Under the pieces are notes generated by a model. That model made no database searches. It saw nothing but the letters and a program-made list of their open reading frames with translations, and was not told the DNA's origin. A stretch of DNA of 64,000 nt, taken from the NCBI RefSeq assembly GCF_052156535.1, contig NZ_JBQKUP010000036.1:1-64000 (forward strand). Reading direction: 5' to 3'. The translations under genes and the position numbers were made by a program. The stretch is from Nitrospira_E sp052156535 (GTDB taxonomy: Bacteria > Nitrospirota > Nitrospiria > Nitrospirales > UBA8639). Positions 54,985 to 62,155 of the stretch are shown here, piece by piece (position 1 is the stretch's first letter; every line of letters begins with the position of its first letter).

Positions 54985-57210
54985 GTGAAGAACAACCTAT
55001 CCCCTCAACAGACCAACTCCCGGCACCTGTACCCCTCAACACAACCTCACCTTCTCTCGCTGTTAAAAGAACATTTTGGTTTCACTGCCTTTCGGCCTTT
55101 ACAAGAAGAGATCATTCGGGATGTCCTCGCTGAGCGCGACGTGGTAGCCCTGCTACCCACGGGAGGAGGGAAGTCCCTGTGCTTTCAGTTACCGGCGCTG
55201 GCCCGCTCGGGCCTGACGATCGTCGTCTCGCCGCTCATTGCGCTGATGAAAGATCAAGTGGATGGGCTCCGTGCCAATGGCATTGCGGCAACATATCTCA
55301 ACTCATCTCTGACCGCGCAGGAATCCCAGGCACGGTTACGGGGGCTGCATCAGGGTCACTACCGCCTGCTCTACATGGCGCCGGAACGCCTCATGGTCCC
55401 CGGATACCTCAGTTTGGTCCGGAATTTTCAGGTCAATCTGCTTGCCATTGATGAAGCCCACTGTATTAGTGAATGGGGCCATGATTTCCGGCCGGAATAC
55501 CGGCGACTTGTGGAACTCCGAGATCAGGTCCCGGGTCTCCCGATCATCGCGCTCACCGCCACCGCCACGGAGCGGGTGCAAAAAGACATTGTCACACTTC
55601 TAGGATTGCGTGACCCGGCCTGCTACGTGGCCAGTTTCAACCGGCCCAACCTGACCTACCAGGTGCAGCCTAAGGACAACCCGTTTGGACAAGTCCTCGC
55701 ATTTCTCCGGAAACGCCCCAAAGACTCAGGAATTCTCTACTGCCAGAGCCGGAAGACCACGGAAAGTGTGGCCGATCGTTTACAGCATTATGGCCTGAAG
55801 GCCCTGCCCTATCATGCCGGCCTGAGTGCCGAGGAGCGCACCCGGCATCAGGAATTGTTCCTGCGAGATGAAATCCAGGTGATGTGCGCCACCATTGCCT
55901 TCGGCATGGGAATCAACAAGCCTAACGTGCGATTTGTCATTCACTATGATTTGCCAAAAAACCTCGAAAGCTATTATCAAGAGACCGGGCGTGCCGGGCG
56001 CGATGGCCTGCCAAGCGAGTGTGTCCTGCTCTTCAGCGCCGGGGATACGGTCAAGCAGCAACGCTTCATCAATGAGAAATCTAACTTCCAGGAGCAGCAG
56101 ATCGCCAACAGGCAATTACAGGAAATGGTGCACTATGCAGAATGTGCCACTTGCCGGCGCCGCACATTGCTCCAATATTTTGGAGAACAGGTTGATTCCG
56201 AAAACTGTGGCGGATGTGATAACTGCCTGACGCCCAGGGATATCTTCGACGGCAGGGACGCTGCACAGACCGTTCTCTTTTGCGTTGAAGAGATACGTGG
56301 GACAAGCGGATTTAGCGTCGGACTCAATCACGTCATCGCCGTACTCACCGGAGCCAACACCGAGAAAATCCGGCGATGGCGTCATGACCAATTAACCAGC
56401 TATGGGAAAGGGGAAGCCCACCGGAGACCCGAATGGGCTGCCATCAGCCGGGAACTCATCCGGCTGGGATATCTCCAACAAACGGCAGACCCATTCACAG
56501 TGGTGGAAGTCACCGACCAGGGTCAGCATTTTCTTCAAGATCCCAAGACGCTCATGCTCACAAAACCCATGAGCACACCGGAACGTAAGGCGCTCTCTGG
56601 CGAGGACCTTGGCCACGATGAGATGCTCTTCACTCGCCTCCGTCAACTGCGCAAAACATTAGCCGATGAGGCTGATGTCCCTGCCTACATTATATTTTCC
56701 GATGTGGCACTACGGCAGATGGCACGCGACTATCCGAATAATGAACAGGAATTCCTCCAGATTAGTGGTGTCGGGAATCGGAAATTACAGGAATTTGGGC
56801 CTAAGTTCCTGGCAGTCATCGCAAGGCACCTGGAAAACTACGCTCCCCTAACTATTCCCAAGGAATCCAATTCTCCTCCCGCACCAGCGGTATATTCTAA
56901 AAAAAGGCCGCTTGGAGATACCGCCCATGAAACCTTGCGCTATTTTCGGTCAGGGCATTCGATCGAACAGATCGCCAGTGAGCGCGGCTTGGTCACCAGC
57001 ACCATCTATGGACACCTGGAACAAGCCATCCAAGCCGGTGAGCCGGTAGACCTTACCCAACTGTGGACACCGGAGCAGGAATTAGAAATGGCAGCGGCCT
57101 TCGAGAAAACGGGGTTTGGCAATCTCACCGGCGCCAAAGAGCTACTCGGCAACCTCTACGATTATGGCCAACTTCGGCTCTTCCGCGCCGCTCATGGGAA
57201 AAAGGGGTAA
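54985..57210 (+). CDS. recQ: ATP-dependent DNA helicase RecQ
   Basis: A 741-residue helicase starting at GTG 54985. The helicase core has LLPTGGGKSLCFQLPAL (Walker A), IDEAHCISEWGHDFRPEY and ETGRAGRDGLPSECVLLFSA. The zinc-binding RQC region has CATCRR...CGGCDNC, and the winged helix and HRDC domain (about 550-620) follow. A helicase-associated HTH (HSIEQIASERGLVTSTIYGH) lies near the C-terminus. It unwinds recombination and repair intermediates. Length and domain set match long RecQ forms. A decayed copy of its 3' end lies at 58415-58716. Confidence 0.96.
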   Translation: MKNNLSPQQTNSRHLYPSTQPHLLSLLKEHFGFTAFRPLQEEIIRDVLAERDVVALLPTGGGKSLCFQLPALARSGLTIVVSPLIALMKDQVDGLRANGIAATYLNSSLTAQESQARLRGLHQGHYRLLYMAPERLMVPGYLSLVRNFQVNLLAIDEAHCISEWGHDFRPEYRRLVELRDQVPGLPIIALTATATERVQKDIVTLLGLRDPACYVASFNRPNLTYQVQPKDNPFGQVLAFLRKRPKDSGILYCQSRKTTESVADRLQHYGLKALPYHAGLSAEERTRHQELFLRDEIQVMCATIAFGMGINKPNVRFVIHYDLPKNLESYYQETGRAGRDGLPSECVLLFSAGDTVKQQRFINEKSNFQEQQIANRQLQEMVHYAECATCRRRTLLQYFGEQVDSENCGGCDNCLTPRDIFDGRDAAQTVLFCVEEIRGTSGFSVGLNHVIAVLTGANTEKIRRWRHDQLTSYGKGEAHRRPEWAAISRELIRLGYLQQTADPFTVVEVTDQGQHFLQDPKTLMLTKPMSTPERKALSGEDLGHDEMLFTRLRQLRKTLADEADVPAYIIFSDVALRQMARDYPNNEQEFLQISGVGNRKLQEFGPKFLAVIARHLENYAPLTIPKESNSPPAPAVYSKKRPLGDTAHETLRYFRSGHSIEQIASERGLVTSTIYGHLEQAIQAGEPVDLTQLWTPEQELEMAAAFEKTGFGNLTGAKELLGNLYDYGQLRLFRAAHGKKG

Positions 57211-57409
57211 TTATTGAATCAGATCCCATTTCAGGCATTCGTTATTATTCCATGTGGGTGCCTATCATAAGCATATTGGGGGAGTAGTGGAAAAGGTGTT
57301 TAGGTTGGCTGCAAGTCGATATCTCCTAGGAGGGTCCCCGGCAGGCGCGGCCGGTTTATGTTGACCCTGGGTTTGATGCTGGTACATGAAAAAGATCATA
57401 CCCGGACGA

Positions 57410-57436
57410 GCCCTTTTATCCGCAGGATAAAAGGGC
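57410..57436. terminator. 12-bp perfect hairpin between convergent genes
   Basis: GCCCTTTTATCC and GGATAAAAGGGC pair perfectly around a GCA loop. It lies 20 bases beyond the stop of the minus-strand gene at 57456 and about 200 bases beyond recQ. It has no long T run, so intrinsic termination is likely but not certain. Confidence 0.6.
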
Positions 57437-57455
57437 CCGGTCATGGGCAATCGCA

Positions 57456-58232
57456 CTATGGGGCGAGGTTGATTTCGACGTTGAAGAAATAGTCGTTGGC
57501 GCCGTTTCCTGGCCTCATCATATCCACGGCATCACTCGGGTCGGCTTCCCCTCCTAAGGGAATTTTAATCGCATCATTCGGTTGATCAAGAAAACTATCA
57601 TATAGTATTTGTTCGGGTATGGTTCCTAACCGTACTATTTCCAGGCCACCTGGAGTTTCCCAGTTGAAGAGCGAACCTGAAGCAGATTGTACGATGACGG
57701 AAGTGGGCGTGGCGGAAAAAACATGGGTAACCACCACTGAAGTGGGGTTGAGATTGCCAAGATCTGGACAATCAGCGTCGGGGGGAGATGAGCAAGGGTC
57801 AAATGTCTTGGGGTATTGGCCGAATTCAACGGTGTCGCCCGCATTAATCACACCGTCCATGTTGGTATCAACAAGCTCCGAGATTTCAACGTCGACTTGC
57901 GGGTCGTATGTTCCGTCCCGGTCTGTATCGATGTATGCCCGGGAAAAAACATGCCGCGCGATGACCTCGTTACATTCTGCATCCAGAGTGATCGTTCCAG
58001 CACCATTTGAACTTGCGGGGAATATGTCCCCGTGGTTGGCCAGGTGATTCTGGACCGCGTTACCACTAACGGAAATTTTCTTAAAACCCCCTTCATCCGC
58101 GTCAAAATGGCACAATTCCACTTTAGGCATCTTGGCCGCTTCAACTTGACCCGTTCCTAGAATACACACACCCGCAAAAGCCGCACAGAGCCATACCGAT
58201 GTTCTTTTCCTTCTTCGATCGACCAAATTCAT
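57456..58232 (-). CDS. exported protein with calcium-binding-like motifs
   Basis: 258 residues from ATG 58232, which follows GGAGG. A signal peptide (about residues 14-33, ending GQVEA) precedes MPKVELCHFDADEGGFKKIS and HLANHGDIFP, a Cys/His pattern seen in many secreted proteins of unknown role. Two Asp-rich loops, DTDRDGTYDPQVD and DTNMDGVINAGD, look like EF-hand or dockerin-type calcium sites. The C-terminus is beta-rich. It lies between recQ and a decayed copy of the recQ 3' end. Confidence 0.7.
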   Translation of the reverse strand: MNLVDRRRKRTSVWLCAAFAGVCILGTGQVEAAKMPKVELCHFDADEGGFKKISVSGNAVQNHLANHGDIFPASSNGAGTITLDAECNEVIARHVFSRAYIDTDRDGTYDPQVDVEISELVDTNMDGVINAGDTVEFGQYPKTFDPCSSPPDADCPDLGNLNPTSVVVTHVFSATPTSVIVQSASGSLFNWETPGGLEIVRLGTIPEQILYDSFLDQPNDAIKIPLGGEADPSDAVDMMRPGNGANDYFFNVEINLAP

Positions 58233-58414
58233 AACATCCTCCAAATATGTGGTTATGAAGAATACATCGGTTGGTTATCCAAAAAAGGAAAGTACCACGG
58301 AGCAAAATAATTTCACCCATGACGGAAAACCGTTTATACAAGAGGACCCAACCTCCCATTAGTAAATCGCGCACGTTCTGGCCAGGGATGATTCAACCAA
58401 TGGTCAAGGGCAAA

Positions 58415-58716
58415 GCCCATGAGTGGCACCATCACAAAAAATACTATGCTTATTTAAAGGGGATTTCCTGTTGGCGGTATCGCCAATCAACGGGGATGAG
58501 CGGCCAGTACTATTAATGGGGACTTGGAACCATCCATTCAGGCGAGTGAGCCGGTAGACCCCACCCCTCTCCGGATACCAGAGCAGAATTTAAAAATGAC
58601 AGCAGCCTTTTGGGAAAACAGGGTATGAAAATCTCACCGGCGCCAAAGAGTTGCTCGGTAATTTTTACGATTACGACCAACTCCGCCTCTTCCACGAACT
58701 CCATGGGAAAAACTGA
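58415..58716 (+). pseudogene. recQ': decayed duplicate of the recQ 3' end
   Basis: From about 58519 the sequence is plainly homologous to the last 65 codons of recQ. SEPVDPTPLRIPEQNLKM corresponds to GEPVDLTQLWTPEQELEM. After one inserted base, GYENLTGAKELLGNFYDYDQ corresponds to GFGNLTGAKELLGNLYDYGQ, followed by LRLFHELHGKN and a stop. Weaker similarity reaches back to about 58415 and forward past the stop to about 58795. Frameshifts and an internal stop show that it is not translated as a helicase. Confidence 0.8.
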
Positions 58717-58795
58717 GATTACACCCCATTAGACAGGGGGAGAAACTTTATAAATCAATTTGATTTTATATCAGCATTTTGGGGAGAAATGAAGT

Positions 58796-59171
58796 AAAAG
58801 CTTTCACTCATTATTTCAGGTTAGTCAGCAACCCATCAACTTCATCAAGTCTGTTTTTTTTATTTTTTAGAGTCCCCTCTGCTTTCTCGTAGTCTCACTC
58901 AAACCACACCTTCAATATAGCTCTTATGAACCAATTTCTATGAACTGGAAAATTTCAGCTAAGAAGTCCTTAGCTCGATCAGTTGAGCGAACAGCGTCTG
59001 GGCGATGTTCATGGCAACCTCCGGAAGAAAAATCGAAAGTCTGCCAGAACCGCCTTTCGCCATTCGAATCGGAGACACCCGTCCGCGCTTGAAATCCTGT
59101 GTCAGTCATGACGTTCAGCGATTTACCCCCTGAATTTAACCGGACACTACTGATTATTCATTTATAATCCT
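58796..59171. other. intergenic region without supportable gene
   Basis: A minus-strand 61-codon frame at 58924-59109 has no ribosome site and uninformative composition. Nothing else was recognised before the hairpin repeat at 59172. Confidence 0.3.
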
Positions 59172-59295
59172 GCGGGATGTTCAAAAAGGCTCGCCCAGCA
59201 AGGCCGCAGGTGATTGAGCGAGCGGAGCGTACGCTAAGTACGTGAGCACGACAAAGCGCCGAGAACGCCGCTGGCGACCTTTTTCAACATCCTGC
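59172..59295. repeat. 124-bp imperfect inverted repeat (interspersed hairpin element)
   Basis: The outer arms GCGGGATGTTCAAAAAGG (59172-59189) and CCTTTTTCAACATCCTGC (59278-59295) are complementary apart from one or two mismatches. The inner arms (around GCCCAGCAAGGCCGC and CGCCGCTGGCG) also pair. A short central palindrome (GCGTACGCTAAGTACGTG) lies between. I recall closely similar elements between genes in Nitrospira genomes. It abuts the stop codon of the FKBP gene and could end its transcript. Confidence 0.75.
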
Positions 59296-59783
59296 TAGTG
59301 GTCATGCCCGTGCTCATGAGTATGCCCATGCTCAAGTTCTTGCTCTGTCGCTTCCCGCACACTCAGAACGTTAATATCAAAGTTGAGCGCGATACCGGCC
59401 AGTGGATGATTGATATCAATGGTGACTTTATCCCCATCTACTTTCACCACCATAATTTGCTGCGTCGTGCCGTCCGGCGCCTGGGCCTCAAAGACCATTC
59501 CCGGTTCAACCGACTCTACCCCCTCAAATGCAGCCTTTTCGATGCTCTTGATCCCGTCAGGAATGATTTCTCCATAGGCATCGGCAGGCTCAATCCTGAC
59601 CTTCAGAGCATCACCCTCTCCTTTACCTGCCAGCGCTTTCTCCAGCCCGGGAATGATATTCCCCGCACCATGTAGGTACACCATGGGCTTTGACCCATCT
59701 GAACTATCCAACACCTTACCGGCATCGTCAGTGAGCTTATAATTGACGCTGACTACCGAATTCTTCCCAATCAATACAGACAT
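59295..59783 (-). CDS. slyD: FKBP-type peptidyl-prolyl isomerase, SlyD-like
   Basis: 162 residues from ATG 59783, which follows AAGGAGAG; the frame is open to 59816. The FKBP part has NYKLTDDAGKVLDSSDGSKP, YLHGAGNIIPGLEKALAGK and, after the insert-in-flap domain, VTIDINHPLAGIALNFDINV. The C-terminus HGHTHEHGHDH is a short metal-binding tail as in SlyD. It is a cytoplasmic chaperone and isomerase with possible nickel handling. Confidence 0.93.
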   Translation of the reverse strand: MSVLIGKNSVVSVNYKLTDDAGKVLDSSDGSKPMVYLHGAGNIIPGLEKALAGKGEGDALKVRIEPADAYGEIIPDGIKSIEKAAFEGVESVEPGMVFEAQAPDGTTQQIMVVKVDGDKVTIDINHPLAGIALNFDINVLSVREATEQELEHGHTHEHGHDH

Positions 59784-59844
59784 AATCTCTCCTTCCTTTC
59801 CTATTTCAATGACCACTCACACACGCAAAGGTTTTCTTCCACGC

Positions 59845-60546
59845 TCACCACCATACCGTAAACTTTGATCGCGGCCATGGCTTATCCATCCATGACGTGT
59901 CAGGCAGAGGTAATTTGGAGGCTTCTTGAACGGTCAGCCATCCACCAGGCAATTCAAAATGGGATGTTGTGCCACGTCCGGTAATCCAACTAATCTTTTT
60001 TGCTTGTTCACTGGCTTCAGCCACATCCAACGTTAACCGACAATCCTGAGCCACATAATCCAGGACCGTTTGGAAGTCGCCATCTTTCCACAGCTTCGGG
60101 GCGACGGAGCCATCTACATTCGCAGGCTTACTCACACCAATGGCCTTCGCCGCGGCATTGAGCTTAATAGGGAACCCTTTTCCGCAAAAGAAGTGATACA
60201 TCATGTCCACGTGGCTCATCGCCAGTTCACGGCAATCATCAAGCTGACCGCATTCTTCCGCCACAATCACGAAATCGAATCCCAGCCCATTGTGGGTAAT
60301 GATGGTATAACCCTCCTGCAATTTGGTTTTGAGATGCTCGACAAAGGCGGCAACATCCGCCTTGGTCATTTGCGGCGCAGGAGATCCATCTGGATTTTTT
60401 GAGTAAAACGTCACCGCCGAGGATTCATCGCTACACCAACTCGCCATACAGGTGATGCCGAGGGGCCGGTGATCATGTAAGTCAACGAAATTTTCGGGCA
60501 AAATCTTTGCGGTTTCGATATCAAAGGCCAGATATTTACGGGACAT
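59845..60546 (-). CDS. DEDD-type 3'-5' exonuclease, predicted PolB-like
   Basis: A 233-residue RNase H-fold nuclease. The first acidic pair is in LAFDIETAK. The next Asp is in THNGLGFDFVIV and the last motif is YVAQDCRLTLDVA (the DEDDy pattern). There is no polymerase domain. Substrates are not known; the family is often annotated as a predicted 3'-5' exonuclease related to PolB proofreading domains. Confidence 0.85.
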   Translation of the reverse strand: MSRKYLAFDIETAKILPENFVDLHDHRPLGITCMASWCSDESSAVTFYSKNPDGSPAPQMTKADVAAFVEHLKTKLQEGYTIITHNGLGFDFVIVAEECGQLDDCRELAMSHVDMMYHFFCGKGFPIKLNAAAKAIGVSKPANVDGSVAPKLWKDGDFQTVLDYVAQDCRLTLDVAEASEQAKKISWITGRGTTSHFELPGGWLTVQEASKLPLPDTSWMDKPWPRSKFTVWW

Positions 60547-60657
60547 TGGTCAACCCTCCCCACGATTGAACCGGATGGCTTGATTAAAGGTCAAATCCCG
60601 CACCATCCCACGGTTGTTTTGGGTTTTCTGGAACAATGCGGTGTGAGTGATTTTTGA

Positions 60658-60963
60658 TCAACACGCCGGTTCAGAAACGGCTGTTTGAATGATACCTTCG
60701 GCATCGAGTTCAAACGTTTTATGACACTCATACGATGTGCCATACACTTCACCACCCAATGGATGGCGAGTGATCCGTTGAATAAATTCCAATCGTTGTC
60801 CGCCATTAGGCATGGCCGTTTGCGTAGTCGGCGGCCCCATCACTCGAATAAGCTCCTCACGATGCACGCCCTTCCATCCATTCAGTTGTTCCTGAGGGAA
60901 AGAACCGCAGCCAATTGCGAAAAACCCTAAAATGGCTAAAAAAACAAAGGACAATCTTCTCAT
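60658..60963 (-). CDS. small lipoprotein, SmpA/OmlA-like
   Basis: A 101-residue protein. The signal (about residues 3-18) ends in the lipobox FAIGC. The mature part has REELIRVMGPPTTQTAMPNG and LEFIQRITRHPL, resembling the small SmpA/OmlA fold of outer-membrane lipoproteins. The terminal segment has two cysteines (SYECHKTF and EPAC). It lies about 110 bases from the exonuclease gene on the same strand. Confidence 0.65.
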   Translation of the reverse strand: MRRLSFVFLAILGFFAIGCGSFPQEQLNGWKGVHREELIRVMGPPTTQTAMPNGGQRLEFIQRITRHPLGGEVYGTSYECHKTFELDAEGIIQTAVSEPAC

Positions 60964-61122
60964 TCGTACTTTTCAATTATCAAGTTCGACAGGATGATGC
61001 TGTCTCACCATTTCCCTAATACCGACAAAGCCTCATTGGCGGCTTTTGGCGGATTCAACTTTTGGATCGGAATGGTCCATCTGCAATCCATCATTAAAAC
61101 CTGAAGTTTTTCACATCTAAAA

Positions 61123-61722
61123 TTAACAGGTTAAATGGCGGCAAAACCACCATACCCGAGGATAAGGAGATATTTCTACTAAACGCGTTTCCGAATCCTT
61201 GGGTGTCGGGAGTTGCGATTTGATAGGAAGACCGGCTAAATCGGGATAAAGTGAACGAACTTCGGCTTTTGCTTCCTCAAAATCAGTTTCCATGGAAAAA
61301 TCAACCAATCGAAGATACGTGGGGGGGTGTATTTTCACTTCCCATTTTCCCAGATAATTCAATTCACCCTTCCGCACCTGGAAGGTCGAATTCAATTGGG
61401 CCATAGATCGGAAAGCCCCTTCATTGATCTGAAGCCGCACCAACTCATATTCACCCGGCGGAAGTGGGAGAAAAAATGGCGAGTCCGCAGACTCGATATC
61501 CACCCGGAATCGTTCCTTCGTTGAGTGATTTATGAGCTCAAAAAATCGAATCTGAGGAGTATACCACCGGGTCGTAGGTCCGGTGAGACTTGCTTGAACC
61601 TTCCCGAACACGATGGTTTGATCGGCGGAAAGACTGGCAGGCAACGGCGCCATTTTCGTGGCACATCCTAGGAAAAGAAAGAATATTCCGAGGACTAACA
61701 TCAGGCTTCTGATTTCTTTCAT
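61123..61722 (-). CDS. putative lipoprotein of unknown function
   Basis: About 199 residues from ATG 61722, which gives a compact lipoprotein signal with lipobox FLGC; the frame is open to 61752. The mature part is beta-rich (QIRFFELINHSTKERFRVDI, FFLPLPPGEYELVRLQI), suggesting an immunoglobulin-like or carboxypeptidase-regulatory-like domain. The phrase LPPGEYELV is common in such domains. I recognise no specific family. Confidence 0.65.
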   Translation of the reverse strand: MKEIRSLMLVLGIFFLFLGCATKMAPLPASLSADQTIVFGKVQASLTGPTTRWYTPQIRFFELINHSTKERFRVDIESADSPFFLPLPPGEYELVRLQINEGAFRSMAQLNSTFQVRKGELNYLGKWEVKIHPPTYLRLVDFSMETDFEEAKAEVRSLYPDLAGLPIKSQLPTPKDSETRLVEISPYPRVWWFCRHLTC

Positions 61723-61752
61723 GACCAAATAGTTTCTCGTGTTTTTCATCAA

Positions 61753-62155
61753 TCGATTTGAAATGAAAGTTCGGTACTACTTTCCTTTTGTGTGAACGAA
61801 ATCGCATGCACCACATACCGAAAAAGTGGTCTCCCGGCTTCATCTGGGCGCTCGAAGTAAGTATTACTCTAAAACAGCCAGCGGGCACCGACCGAAGAGA
61901 TCCTCTTCCGCTATCTCATTATATCAGAGGGATAATGTGCTCCTGACATGACGATGATGAGGGATGACCATCATCATGAACGATACGCCCAACAAACACT
62001 CGATCATCTACGTCAATTTCTCAATGGAATAGGGAATCATGGGCATTGAATTCAACCTGAATACTAAGGCGGCACGCTACACCAGGATTCAGGCCATGCT
62101 GCTTCGGGTTCACTACTCCCCGCTCGGCAAAACCGAGAATCGTTGCAGGTTGACC
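61753..62155. other. intergenic region without supportable gene
   Basis: It lies between two minus-strand genes. It should hold the promoter of the lipoprotein gene and the 3' end of the metalloprotease transcript. No clear hairpin terminator or gene is visible. Confidence 0.3.

Noticed and set aside
58924..59109. 61-codon minus-strand frame
   Set aside because: No ribosome site and no recognisable pattern, and it lies near the decayed recQ copy in a region of apparent debris.
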